A stretch of 64,000 nt of DNA from Sciscionella marina DSM 45152. GTDB taxonomy: Bacteria; Actinomycetota; Actinomycetes; Mycobacteriales; Pseudonocardiaceae. Positions 23,094-32,171 of the stretch are shown here, in pieces; positions within the stretch are counted from its first letter, which is position 1, and each line of letters begins with the position of its first letter. Location: the NCBI RefSeq assembly GCF_000379465.1, contig NZ_KB905380.1:558001-622000 (forward strand). Reading direction: 5' to 3'. The notes below the pieces were generated by a model. That model did not search any database and was not told the DNA's origin. It worked only from the letters and a program-made list of their open reading frames with translations. A program made the translations under genes and the position numbers.

Positions 23094-24400
23094 ACGACAT
23101 TCTCGCCAGTTCGCTGCAGCTGATCGGCGTGCTCGCGGTGACCGCGATCGCCGCGGTGTTCGTCTCCGCGGAATACTCCTTGACCACGCTCGAGGGTGTC
23201 CAGGTCGACGCGCACGAGAGGGCCGTCGGCGACCGGCGCGCCAAACGGGTACGCCAGGCTCAGCACACGCTTTCTTTCCAGCTCTCCGGCGCCCAGCTCG
23301 GTATCACGCTGACCGGGCTGATCACCGGGACCATGGCGGAACCGGCCGTCGCCGGGCTGCTGCGGCCGCTGTTCACCGCGATGGCCATCCCGCTCGGGGT
23401 GGCCACGCCGATCGCCGCGGTGCTCTCGGTGCTGCTCGCCACGGCGCTCTCGGTGATCTTCGGCGAGCTGGTGCCGAAGAACCTCGCCATCGCGCGCGCC
23501 CTTCCCGTCGCGCGCGCGGTCGCCGGGATGCAGTGGTGGTTCTCCTGGATCCTGCGCTGGTTCATCCGCGGGCTCAACGGCGCCGCGAACTGGATCGTGC
23601 GCCGGCTCGGGGTGGAACCGGCCGAGGAGCTGCGTTCCGCGCGCAACCCGGCCGAGCTGGGTTCGGTGGTGCGTTCCTCGGCCGCGCAGGGCACCCTCGA
23701 CCAGGGCACCGCGGCGCTGCTGGACCGGTCCCTGCGGTTCGGCGAGCGCACCGCGGACGAGCTGATGACCCCGCGCATGCGGGTGGAGTCGCTCAAGCTC
23801 GACGCGACCGTGGACGATCTCATCGCGGCCGCTCGGCGCACCGGGTTCTCCCGGTTCCCGGTGCACGAGGTGGACATGGACGATGTGCGCGGCGCGGTGC
23901 ACGTGAAGCAGGCCTTCTCGGTGCCCTCCCGGCAGCGCGCGAGCACCCCGCTCTCCGCGCTGGTGCGCCCGGTGCCCACGGTGCCGAGCTCGCTGGAGGG
24001 GGACGCGCTGCTGGACCGGCTGCGCGATTCCGGGCTGCAGCTGGCCCTCGTCGTGGACGAATGGGGCGGTTCGGCGGGCATCGTCACGCTGGAGGACCTG
24101 GTCGAGGAGATCGTCGGCGATGTGCGCGATGAGCACGACCGGGGCGAGGTGAACCCGGTCCGTCCGCTCGGGCGCGAGTCCTGGATGGTCTCCGGGCTGC
24201 TGCGGGACGACGAGGTCGCCGAGGCCACCGGTTTCCGGATGCCCGAGGGCGAGTACGAGACCCTGGCCGGAATGGTCGTGGACCGGTTCGGCCGGATCCC
24301 CTCGGTCGGCGAGGAGGTGCGCATCGACGGCTGGCGGATCACGGTGATGCGGATGGACCGGTTGCGGGTCGCCGAGCTACGGGTGGCGAGGGAACGCTGA
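23090..24400 (+). CDS. CNNM/CorC-type transporter protein (hemolysin family), first
   Basis: A 436-residue protein with an N-terminal DUF21/CNNM membrane domain of three or four helices (QLSGAQLGITLTGLITGTMA, ALSVIFGELVPKNLAIARAL). A CBS-domain pair follows (DELMTPRMRVESLKLDATVD, LALVVDEWGGSAGIVTLEDL) and then a C-terminal CorC_HlyC domain. Family members move magnesium or regulate its efflux. The GTG start is at 23090 and the stop overlaps the next CNNM gene by one base. The leader carries hairpins and a mini-ORF, so translational control is plausible. Confidence 0.9.
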   Translation: MNDILASSLQLIGVLAVTAIAAVFVSAEYSLTTLEGVQVDAHERAVGDRRAKRVRQAQHTLSFQLSGAQLGITLTGLITGTMAEPAVAGLLRPLFTAMAIPLGVATPIAAVLSVLLATALSVIFGELVPKNLAIARALPVARAVAGMQWWFSWILRWFIRGLNGAANWIVRRLGVEPAEELRSARNPAELGSVVRSSAAQGTLDQGTAALLDRSLRFGERTADELMTPRMRVESLKLDATVDDLIAAARRTGFSRFPVHEVDMDDVRGAVHVKQAFSVPSRQRASTPLSALVRPVPTVPSSLEGDALLDRLRDSGLQLALVVDEWGGSAGIVTLEDLVEEIVGDVRDEHDRGEVNPVRPLGRESWMVSGLLRDDEVAEATGFRMPEGEYETLAGMVVDRFGRIPSVGEEVRIDGWRITVMRMDRLRVAELRVARER

Positions 24401-25446
24401 TGAATCCGTGGCTCGCCATCGGCATCACCATCCTGCTGCTGCTCGGCAACGCGTTCTTCGTCGGTGCCGAGTTCGCGGTGCTCACCGCCCGCCGGGACCG
24501 CCTCGAGGCGCTGGCCGCCTCGAACGCGCGCGCCCGGACCGCGCTGCGCGCCGGGGAGAAGCTGCCGCTGCTGATCGCCGGGGCACAGCTCGGGGTCACG
24601 GTGTGCACCCTGCTGCTCGGTGCGCTGTCCGAACCCGCCTTCGCCACTCTGCTCGAGGCGCCGATGGACGCGCTGGGCGCACCGGCCGCGCTGCGTCACG
24701 CTCTCGGGTTCGCGCTCGGGCTCGTGGTGGTGACGATCCTGCACACGCTGCTCGGTGAGATGGTGCCCAAGAACCTGGCGATCGCCGGGCCCGAGCGCGC
24801 GGCGATGTGGCTCGTCCCCGTGCACTACGGGTTCTGCCGGCTCACCAAACCGCTGCTCGATCTGTTCACCGCGATCTCCACGGCGGTGCTCAAACTGCTC
24901 AAGGTCACCCCGAAGGACGAGCTCGATGCCGCGTACACACCCGTCGAGCTCGCCTCGCTGATCGGGGAATCGCGCCGTGAAGGGCTGCTGGACCAGTCCG
25001 AGCACCGCAGGCTGGCCAAGACCCTGCGCGGGGCGACCAGCCGCACCGTTGCCGATGTGCTCGTCCCGCTGGCGAACACCACCACCTTGCCCAGTGAGCC
25101 GACCATCGGCGATGTGGCGGACGCGGTCGCGGCGACCGGGTTCTCCCGCTACCCGGTCCGCGATGCGCGCGGGCGGCTGACCGGATACCTGCACATCAAG
25201 GATGTGCTCGACAGGGCCGGCGAACCGCGGGAGACCCCGGTGCCGCGCGGGCGGGTGCGCGGGCTTCCCGAGCTGCCCTCGGATGCCCGGGTGGACGACG
25301 CGATCTCCGCACTGCGCCGGGCCCAGTCGCATCTCGGTGCCGCGGTCGGCGGGGACGGGGCGGTGCTCGGTGTGGTCGCGCTCGAGGACCTGGTCGAGGA
25401 GTACGTGGGCACCGTGCGGGACGGCACCCACGTCAGCAGCGGCTAG
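24400..25446 (+). CDS. CNNM-type transporter protein, second
   Basis: A 348-residue paralogue starting with ATG in a TGATG overlap. It has the same membrane domain (LIAGAQLGVTVCTLLLGALS, TLLGEMVPKNLAIAGPERAA) and a CBS pair (TVADVLVPLANTTTLPSEPT, GVVALEDLVEEYVGT). It ends right after the second CBS and lacks the CorC_HlyC domain of its partner. The pair is therefore asymmetric and probably forms a hetero-complex. The stop overlaps the convergent MFS stop in CTAG. Confidence 0.88.
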   Translation: MNPWLAIGITILLLLGNAFFVGAEFAVLTARRDRLEALAASNARARTALRAGEKLPLLIAGAQLGVTVCTLLLGALSEPAFATLLEAPMDALGAPAALRHALGFALGLVVVTILHTLLGEMVPKNLAIAGPERAAMWLVPVHYGFCRLTKPLLDLFTAISTAVLKLLKVTPKDELDAAYTPVELASLIGESRREGLLDQSEHRRLAKTLRGATSRTVADVLVPLANTTTLPSEPTIGDVADAVAATGFSRYPVRDARGRLTGYLHIKDVLDRAGEPRETPVPRGRVRGLPELPSDARVDDAISALRRAQSHLGAAVGGDGAVLGVVALEDLVEEYVGTVRDGTHVSSG

Positions 25447-27011
25447 GTTTCCGACGCCCGGGCGCGCAGCAGAAACCAGGAGGCGAAGGCGCACAGCATG
25501 AGCAGCGCACCGCCGAGGGTGAAGGCGACCGACTGGCCCTGTACGAAGGCTTCCCGGGCACCGCTGAGCAGCCCGGTGCCCGGGAGCCGTCCCGCCTCGG
25601 CGACCGCGCCGCCGAGCGAATCCCGCACGGTCTCGGCGTCCGCGCCGCGCGGTACCGGGACCCGGGCCCGGTACACCGCGGTGACCACGGTGCCCAGCAG
25701 CGCGATCCCGAACGCCCCGCCGAGTTCGAAGGCGGACTCGGAGATCGCGCCCGCCGCGCCCGCTTTCTCCTTCGGCACGCTGATCACGATCTCGTCGGTG
25801 GTCACCGTCATGGCGAAGCCGAGCCCGAGCCCGAACACCGCGAGGAACACGGCCAGCAGCAGGTACGGCGTCGCGGCGCCCACGGTCATCAGTGCGAGCA
25901 TGCCCGCCCCGCTGGCGCCGAGGCCGAGTGCGACCACCGTGCGCGGAGCACTGGCCCGGGCGAGCCGCCCGGCCAGCAGTGCGGCCGGGATCGCGGCGAC
26001 CGCGGCGGGCAGCAGCCGCAGCCCGGCCTGCAGCGGGCTGAGGCCGAGCACCAGTTCGAAGTACTGCGTGAGGTAGAACAACACCCCGATATCGGCGACC
26101 GCCGCGAGCAGATTCGCCACCACGGCACCGGAGAACCGCGCGTTCGCGAACAACCCGAAATCGATCAGTGGATGGGCCGAACGCCGCTGGCCGCGCACGA
26201 ACACCCACAGCGCGGCGAGCCCGATCGCCGCGGCGAGCCACGCGAGCGGCTGACCGAGGCCATAGGCGGCGAGCTCCTTGACCCCGTACACCACGCCGAA
26301 CATTCCGATCATGGACAGCACCACGCCGGTCATGTTCCACGGCGCCGGATGCGGATCACGCGATTCGGGGAGCACGAAGAACCCGACCACCACGAGCAGG
26401 ATCACGAACGGCACCTTGATCAGGAACACCGAACCCCACCAGAAGTGATCGAGCAGCACTCCGCCGAGCAACGGGCCAACCGCCCCGCCGACCGAGAGCA
26501 TCATCGACCACAGCCCGATCGCGAAGGTCCGCTCCCGCTCGGTGATGAAGATGTTGCGGATCAGCGAAAGCGTGGACGGCATCAGGGTCGCCGCGGCGAT
26601 CCCGATCAAGGCGCGCGCGAGGATCAGCACCAGCGGATCGGTTGCGAACGCGGAAGGAATCGACAGCAGGCCGAAACAGCTCGCCCCGATCAGCAGCAGC
26701 CGCTTGCGCCCGATCCGGTCCCCGAGCAGACCCATCGCGACCAGTGTCGCGGCGAGCGTGAACGAGTACGCGTCCCCGATCCACAGCGCCTCGGTCGCGC
26801 TCGGCCGGAGCTGTTCGGTGATCATCGGCATGGCCAGGCTGAGCACCGTGACCTCGATCGAGATCAGTGCGGTGCCCAGCAGCAGCACCGCGAGCGCCAG
26901 CCAGCGAAGCGGCCCCGCGGACAGTGCTTCCCGTGTACGTGGCGAGGGTCCGCTCCTCTCCTGGCTGAAACCGATCGTCCCCGCGCGGCACCCTATCCAC
27001 GCCGTTCGCAT
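25443..27011 (-). CDS. MFS drug exporter, EmrB/QacA (DHA2) family
   Basis: A 522-residue transporter with about 14 hydrophobic segments. Motifs are MGLLGDRIGRKRLLLIGA (MFS loop 2-3), LPESRDPHPAPWN after helix 6, and IGIAAATLMPSTLSLI. Proton-driven export of drugs or cationic compounds is the family role. ATG 27011 is 33 nt after the RNA methyltransferase stop, so it may be the last gene of the operon starting with the APC permease. The first ~35 residues are not membrane-like, and a shorter start is possible. No TetR or MarR gene is adjacent. Confidence 0.88.
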   Translation of the reverse strand: MRTAWIGCRAGTIGFSQERSGPSPRTREALSAGPLRWLALAVLLLGTALISIEVTVLSLAMPMITEQLRPSATEALWIGDAYSFTLAATLVAMGLLGDRIGRKRLLLIGASCFGLLSIPSAFATDPLVLILARALIGIAAATLMPSTLSLIRNIFITERERTFAIGLWSMMLSVGGAVGPLLGGVLLDHFWWGSVFLIKVPFVILLVVVGFFVLPESRDPHPAPWNMTGVVLSMIGMFGVVYGVKELAAYGLGQPLAWLAAAIGLAALWVFVRGQRRSAHPLIDFGLFANARFSGAVVANLLAAVADIGVLFYLTQYFELVLGLSPLQAGLRLLPAAVAAIPAALLAGRLARASAPRTVVALGLGASGAGMLALMTVGAATPYLLLAVFLAVFGLGLGFAMTVTTDEIVISVPKEKAGAAGAISESAFELGGAFGIALLGTVVTAVYRARVPVPRGADAETVRDSLGGAVAEAGRLPGTGLLSGAREAFVQGQSVAFTLGGALLMLCAFASWFLLRARASET

Positions 27012-27044
27012 GGCACGACCGAATTTCGCGGCCCGAAGCCGCGC

Positions 27045-28217
27045 TCAGCGGGAGAACAGCGCGACGCACTCCACGTGGTGGGTCATCGGGAAGGCGTCGA
27101 AGGCGCGCAGCTCGGCGAGTTCATAGCCGTGCCCGGCGAGCAGCGCGGTGTCCCTGCCCAGGGCAGCGGGATCACAGGCCACGTAGACGATCCGGTCCGG
27201 ATGCGCGGCCGCGATCCCGCGCAGCACCCGCTCCCCCGCCCCGCTGCGTGGCGGGTCGAGCACGACGACATCGGGTGCGGGCAGCCGGTCGATGGTCCGT
27301 TCCACCTCGCCGTGGTGAAAGGTCACCGTGGGCAGGCAGGCGCGCCCGTGGTCCACCGCGGAACCCGCGGACTCGACCACGATCACCTCGGCCCCCGCCG
27401 CGGACAGGGACGCGGCGAACAGGCCGGCCCCGCCGTAGAGATCCCACACGCGATCGGCGGGACCCACCGCGGCGAACTCGGTGACCGCGGCACTGAACCT
27501 CGCGGCCGCCGCCGGGTGCACCTGCCAGAAATCCGTTGCGGCGAGCAGGAAAACCTGCTCGCCGACGTGCTGTTCGGCGATCCCGTCGCCGCTGATCCGC
27601 CTGCTGCGCCCCCGCCGTCCGGACCGGGCGGGCTGGATCTCGGTCACGGTCACCGCCGGGCGCGAATCGACCGCTACCGCAACCTCACCGCGAGGAGAGA
27701 ACCGTTGCCCCACGACGGGTTCCACACATTCGGACCTGGTGATCGGGCAGTCCTCGACCGGGATCACGGTGTGCGAGCGGTGCGCGCGGAACCCCGGCCT
27801 GCCCTCGGTGTCCACGGCATAGCGCACCCGGGTACGCCAGCGCGGGCCGCCCGGCAACTCCTCCACCTCGACCGGGCGCCGTACCCCACCGAGCCGGGCC
27901 AGCTGCTCGGCGACCACCTCGGCCTTCAGTTCCCGTTGCCGGGCAAGGGAAACGTGCTGGAAATCGCAGCCACCGCAGCTGCCGGCCAGCGGGCACGGCG
28001 GGGGCACCCGCTCCGGTGCCGCCTCAAGCACGGCGACCGCATCGGCCCGGAAGAAGGACTTGCCCCGGTCCTCGGTCACCTCGGCGAGCACCCGCTCCCC
28101 GGGAAGCGCGTGCCGGACGAAGCACACCCGCCCGTCGACCCGCGCCACGAAATGCCCGCCGTGCGCGACCGATTCGATCGTGGCCTCGATCCGGTCACCG
28201 CGCGCGTAGCGGTTCAC
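27045..28217 (-). CDS. TRAM-domain RNA (uracil-5-)methyltransferase, RumA/TrmA family
   Basis: A 390-residue SAM-dependent RNA methyltransferase, orthologous by position to M. tuberculosis Rv2689c. An N-terminal TRAM domain (about residues 1-60) precedes the Fe-S cluster cysteines in CPLAGSCGGCDFQH, with a fourth in VEDCPITRSE. The catalytic domain has VWDLYGGAGLFAASLSAAGA, VVVLDPPRSGAGE and VYVACDPAALGRD with the nucleophilic cysteine. GTG 28217 overlaps the APC permease stop in GTGA; a longer frame upstream is ignored. The target base is probably in rRNA or tRNA. Confidence 0.92.
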   Translation of the reverse strand: MNRYARGDRIEATIESVAHGGHFVARVDGRVCFVRHALPGERVLAEVTEDRGKSFFRADAVAVLEAAPERVPPPCPLAGSCGGCDFQHVSLARQRELKAEVVAEQLARLGGVRRPVEVEELPGGPRWRTRVRYAVDTEGRPGFRAHRSHTVIPVEDCPITRSECVEPVVGQRFSPRGEVAVAVDSRPAVTVTEIQPARSGRRGRSRRISGDGIAEQHVGEQVFLLAATDFWQVHPAAAARFSAAVTEFAAVGPADRVWDLYGGAGLFAASLSAAGAEVIVVESAGSAVDHGRACLPTVTFHHGEVERTIDRLPAPDVVVLDPPRSGAGERVLRGIAAAHPDRIVYVACDPAALGRDTALLAGHGYELAELRAFDAFPMTHHVECVALFSR

Positions 28218-30268
28218 TTCTTCGCCTGCGGGGTGTTGATACCGCGCCGCACATCCCCGGGCGCGTGCACGCTCCTGGTGCGCTGTTTGGCCCGCTCCCA
28301 GGCCCGTTTGGAGGAGGCGAGCTGCCAGGGAACCGAGGTCACCATGACCCCGGGCTGGAACAGCAGCCGTCCCTTGAGCCGCAGCGCGGACTGGTTGTGC
28401 AGCAACTGTTCCCACCAGCGCCCGACCACGTACTCCGGGATGAACACGGTGACCACGTCACGCGGGTTGTCGCTGCGCACCCGGCGCACGTACTCCAGGA
28501 CCGGCCGGGTGATCTCCCGGTAGGGCGATTCGACGACCTTGAGCGGCACCCCGAGCTCGAGTTCCTCCCAGCGGCGCAGCAGGTCCTTGGTCCCCGCCTC
28601 GTCCACGTTGACCGTCACCGCCTCCAGGTCGTCCGGCCGGGTCGCTTTCGCGTAGGCGACCGCGCGCATCGTGGGCCGGTGCGCGGTGGACACCAGCACG
28701 ATGGCGTGGTTGCGCGGGGGAAGCACCGTGGCCTGTTCGGTGCTCAGCAACTCCTCGGTGACCCGGTCGTAGTGCCTGCGGATCGCGGTCATCAGCATGA
28801 AGATCACCACCATGGCGGCGATCGCGATCCACGCGCCCGCGGTGAACTTCGTGACGATCACGACCACGAGCACCGCGCCGGTCATGAACAGACCGAAACC
28901 GTTGATCGCCTGTGAGCGGCGCATCCTGCGGCGCACCGCCGGATCGGTCTCCTCGTCGAGCAAGCGGTTCCAGTGCCGCACCATCCCGGTCTGGGACAGG
29001 GTGAACGAGACGAACACGCCGACCGTGTAGAGCGGGATCAGCCGGGTGGATTCCGCGCCGAACGCGATGACGAGGATCGCCGCGAAGGCCGCGAGCCCGA
29101 GGATGCCGTTCGAGAAGGAGAGCCGGTCTCCCCTGGTGTGCAGCTGTCGCGGCAGATAACGGTCCTGGGCGAGGATCGAGCCGAGGACCGGGAACCCGTT
29201 GAACGCCGTGTTCGCGGCGAGCACCAGGACCAATGCGGTGACGATAGTCACAAACCAATAGCCGGGCGGGAAGGCAGAGAACACCGCCTGGGAGATCTGC
29301 GCGACCAGGGTCTGCTGCTGGTATCCGGGCGGTGCGTTCACGAACTGGGTCGCCGGGTTCTCGGCGAGTTTGGCCCCGCTCTGCATGGCCAGGTAGATGA
29401 TGCCGAGGAACATGGCGACCGCGATGAGCCCGAGCATCAGCAGCGTGCTCGCCGCGTTGCGCGATTTCGGCTTGCGGAAGGCGGGCACCCCGTTACTGAT
29501 CGCCTCCACCCCGGTCAGCGCGGCACAGCCCTGGGTGAACGAACGCAGCACGAGGAACACGAAGGCCAGCCCCATCATGTGCTGGTCCTCGGCCTTGAGC
29601 TCGAGTCCCGCGCTCACCGCGCGCACCGGGATTCCCAGCACGAGGGATTTGAACAGCCCGATCACGATCGTGGCGGCGATCCCGAAAATGAACAGATAGG
29701 TGGGGATCGCGAAGGCCGTGCCCGATTCGCGCAGCCCGCGCAGATTGATCGCGGTGAGCACGACGATCGCCCCGACCGCGAACAGCACCTTGTGCTGCCC
29801 GACAAAAGGAACGACGGCACCGATATTCGCCGCGGCCGAGGAAATGGACACGGCCACGGTGAGCACGTAGTCCACCAGCAGCGCGCTCGCCACGACCAGC
29901 CCGGCCTGCTTGCCGAGATTCGTGGTGGCCACCTCGTAGTCACCGCCGCCCGAGGGATAGGCGTGCACGTTCTGCCGGTAGCTGGCCACCACCGTGAGCA
30001 GCACGATCGCCACGATGATCCCGAGCCACGGGCCGAGCGTGAACGCGGCGACCCCGGCCACCGAGAGGGTGATGAAGATTTCCTCCGGCGCGTAGGCCAC
30101 GGAGGACAGCGCGTCCGAAGCGAACACCGGAAGGGCGATGCGCTTGGGCAACAGCGTGTGCGAGAGCCGGTCGCTGCGGAAGGGTCGGCCGACGACAAGT
30201 CGCTTTGCCGCGGTGGCGAGTTTCGACACGGTCGACAAGGGTATGCGCCCCAGTTGACGGGGCACCAC
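28214..30268 (-). CDS. APC-superfamily permease, Rv2690c/KimA-like
   Basis: A 684-residue permease with about 12 membrane segments, starting near PVFASDALSSVAYAPEEIFI, and a C-terminal soluble domain of about 200 residues (AIVLVSTAHRPTMRAVAYAK, VVTVFIPEYVVGRWWEQLLH). This layout matches the large APC proteins that include the potassium importer KimA of Bacillus. It is divergent from two TrkA-type genes and equals Rv2690c in gene order, which supports a role in potassium uptake (inference). GTG 30268 is used with AAGGGA upstream; GTG 30229 (VSKLATAAKRLVVGRPF) is an alternative. Confidence 0.88.
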   Translation of the reverse strand: MVPRQLGRIPLSTVSKLATAAKRLVVGRPFRSDRLSHTLLPKRIALPVFASDALSSVAYAPEEIFITLSVAGVAAFTLGPWLGIIVAIVLLTVVASYRQNVHAYPSGGGDYEVATTNLGKQAGLVVASALLVDYVLTVAVSISSAAANIGAVVPFVGQHKVLFAVGAIVVLTAINLRGLRESGTAFAIPTYLFIFGIAATIVIGLFKSLVLGIPVRAVSAGLELKAEDQHMMGLAFVFLVLRSFTQGCAALTGVEAISNGVPAFRKPKSRNAASTLLMLGLIAVAMFLGIIYLAMQSGAKLAENPATQFVNAPPGYQQQTLVAQISQAVFSAFPPGYWFVTIVTALVLVLAANTAFNGFPVLGSILAQDRYLPRQLHTRGDRLSFSNGILGLAAFAAILVIAFGAESTRLIPLYTVGVFVSFTLSQTGMVRHWNRLLDEETDPAVRRRMRRSQAINGFGLFMTGAVLVVVIVTKFTAGAWIAIAAMVVIFMLMTAIRRHYDRVTEELLSTEQATVLPPRNHAIVLVSTAHRPTMRAVAYAKATRPDDLEAVTVNVDEAGTKDLLRRWEELELGVPLKVVESPYREITRPVLEYVRRVRSDNPRDVVTVFIPEYVVGRWWEQLLHNQSALRLKGRLLFQPGVMVTSVPWQLASSKRAWERAKQRTRSVHAPGDVRRGINTPQAKK

Positions 30269-30345
30269 CAGGCTGTCCCTTATCGTCCCCGCGCGGGGCG
30301 CCGGGGTACGGTGCGCGAAGACAGGGTTAAACAGGAGGATCCGGC

Positions 30346-31011
30346 GTGCACGTGGTGATCATGGGTTGCGGACGGGTGGGTTCGTCGCTGGCCGCGGCCT
30401 GCGAACGGCTCGGCCACACGGTCGCCATCATCGACAAGGACAAGCAGGCTTTTCGCAGGCTCCCGCACGAATGGTCGGGCGAGCAGGTGATCGGCAAGGG
30501 CTTCGACCGGAACGTGCTCGTCTCCGCCGGAATCGAGCGGGCCGAGGCCTTCGCCGCGGTGTCCAGCGGGGACAACTCGAACATCATCTCCGCGCGCGTG
30601 GCACGGGAGACCTTCGGCGTGGAATACGTCGTCGCGCGCATCTACGACCACCGCCGCGCCGCCGTGTACGAGCGGCTGGGCATCGCCACGGTCGCCACCG
30701 TGCCGTGGTCCACCGACCGGCTGCTGCGCACCCTGCTCCCGGACGGCCTCGCCTCCGCGTGGCGGGATCCGACCGGTTCGGTCGCCGTGCTCCAGCTGCC
30801 CGTGCACGAGGAGTGGACCGGTCAGCCGGTCCGGGCGCTCGAACAGGCCACCGGAGCGCGGGTGGCCTTCCTGATGCGATTCGGCACCGGGGTGCTGCCG
30901 GAGGCGAAGACCGTGCTGCAGTCCGGTGACCTCGTCTACGTCGCCGCACTGTCCGGAACGGTCAACGAGGTCGGTGCCGTCGCGGCGAACCCACCCGAGG
31001 AGACGAACTGA
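30346..31011 (+). CDS. ceoB: TrkA-type potassium uptake regulatory protein (CeoB)
   Basis: A 221-residue RCK protein: the N-terminal Rossmann fold has VVIMGCGRVGSSLAAACERL with GxGxxG and acidic residues that bind NAD or ATP, and a C-terminal RCK_C domain follows (VAFLMRFGTGVLPEAKTVLQ). GTG 30346 follows ACAGGAGGA. It is joined to the second TrkA gene by a TGATG overlap and is divergent from the APC permease. Orthologous by order to mycobacterial ceoB. It would gate potassium transport according to nucleotide state. Confidence 0.93.
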   Translation: MHVVIMGCGRVGSSLAAACERLGHTVAIIDKDKQAFRRLPHEWSGEQVIGKGFDRNVLVSAGIERAEAFAAVSSGDNSNIISARVARETFGVEYVVARIYDHRRAAVYERLGIATVATVPWSTDRLLRTLLPDGLASAWRDPTGSVAVLQLPVHEEWTGQPVRALEQATGARVAFLMRFGTGVLPEAKTVLQSGDLVYVAALSGTVNEVGAVAANPPEETN

Positions 31012-31667
31012 TGCGGATCGCGATCGCGGGGGCGGGCGCCGTAGGACGGTCCATCGCCGCCGAACTCACCGAATCCGGGCACGAGGTCATGCTCATCGAG
31101 CGGGACGCCGCCCATTTCGCGCCCGAGGTCGTCGAACAGGCCGAATGGGTGCTCGCCGACGCCTGCGAGTTCTCCTCCCTCGAAGAGGCCGACCTGCAGT
31201 CCTGTGATGTGGTGATCGCCGCGACCGGGGACGACAAGGTCAACCTCGTCTACTCGCTGCTGGCCAAGACCGAGTTCGCGGTGCGCCGGGTCGTCGCCCG
31301 GGTCAACGATCCGCGCAACGAATGGCTGTTCACCGAGGCATGGGGAATCGATGTGGCCGTGTCCACCCCGCGCATGCTCGCCGCCATGGTCGAGGAGGCG
31401 GTCAGCGTCGGCGGGATGGTGCAGCTGCTCTCCCTGCGCCAGGGCAAGGCCAACCTGACCGAGGTCACCCTGCCCGAACAGACCCCGCTCGCCGGGAAAC
31501 CCGTCAGCACCCTCGAACTGCCCAGGGACGCCGCGCTCGTGGCCATCCTGCGCGGCGAACGGGTCATCGTGCCGGTCGCCGAGGACTCCCTCGAACCGGG
31601 TGACGAGCTGCTCTTCGTCGCCGCCCCTGGGGTCGAGGCGGCCGTCCGCGCGGCCACCGGAGCCTGA
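31011..31667 (+). CDS. ceoC: TrkA-type potassium uptake regulatory protein (CeoC)
   Basis: A 218-residue RCK protein with IAIAGAGAVGRSIAAELTES at the N-terminus, a central VVIAATGDDKVNLVYSLLAK and a C-terminal RCK_C domain (LAGKPVSTLELPRDAALVAI). It is the partner of the upstream CeoB; the start overlaps its stop by one base. No TrkH or Ktr channel gene is nearby. A roughly 500-nt stretch without intact genes follows. Confidence 0.93.
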   Translation: MRIAIAGAGAVGRSIAAELTESGHEVMLIERDAAHFAPEVVEQAEWVLADACEFSSLEEADLQSCDVVIAATGDDKVNLVYSLLAKTEFAVRRVVARVNDPRNEWLFTEAWGIDVAVSTPRMLAAMVEEAVSVGGMVQLLSLRQGKANLTEVTLPEQTPLAGKPVSTLELPRDAALVAILRGERVIVPVAEDSLEPGDELLFVAAPGVEAAVRAATGA

Positions 31668-31814
31668 GCAGCGCCGCGTCCGGCGAGTCGTCACGGCGAC
31701 GGCGGCCGATCGGCAGGGTGTCCCTGCGGTTTCCCCGCCAGAACGGCTTCGTGGCGGGCTACCCGATCGTGCAGCGTGTGCGCGCGGATAGTTGGTTTCT
31801 CGACGGGCCCGCGG
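31668..31814. other. Intergenic stretch after ceoC
   Basis: No gene is seen. The first ~45 nt (CAGCGCCGCGTCCGGC and flanks) resemble a stretch near 31897-31925, where GCCACCGGAG, the last bases before the ceoC stop, also recurs. This suggests a small old duplication of the ceoC 3' end inside the gap. Confidence 0.3.
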
Positions 31815-32083
31815 TCAGTCGATCTTCCGGACTCCTTCGGGGTCGGCACCGGGGCTCTCGTACACCCCGGCGTTTTTCACCGGATCGAGGCGGGCCACCG
31901 GAGTTCAGACAGCGCCGCGTTCGGCCCGGCGCACGAGCAGCACGACGACACGGCGACGGGCAGCAGCGAGGTGAGCGCGTTCACCACGACGCGGACCGCG
32001 ACGGGAACGGCGGTGCGGAGGAGACTGGTCCGCCCATCCGGTCGTAGACGGCCTTCACCCGGCTGTCGGGGAGCTCGAATCAC
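31815..32083 (-). pseudogene. Degraded reading frame with DUF3159-like membrane segment
   Basis: An open frame starting at GTG 32083 contains TAVPVAVRVVVNALTSLLPV, close to SAVPVIVFVVVNAVSSLMPA in the intact DUF3159 protein just upstream on the same strand. The match then continues in another frame as VVVLLVRRAERGAV, resembling LVLRLVRREP in the intact gene. A third frame ends at 31815 with NAGVYESPGADPEGVRKID. Protein-like segments in shifting frames suggest a decayed partial duplicate of the neighbour. A genuine 68-residue small protein (31877-32083) is the alternative. Confidence 0.35.
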
Positions 32084-32171
32084 CGTGACCGCAGGGCGGC
32101 GCCTCTGCCGGAGAAGACGGAGCCGACTGCCCGCCTTGTCCGGTCGACGCCTGGGGCGCGAATCGGTCGCG

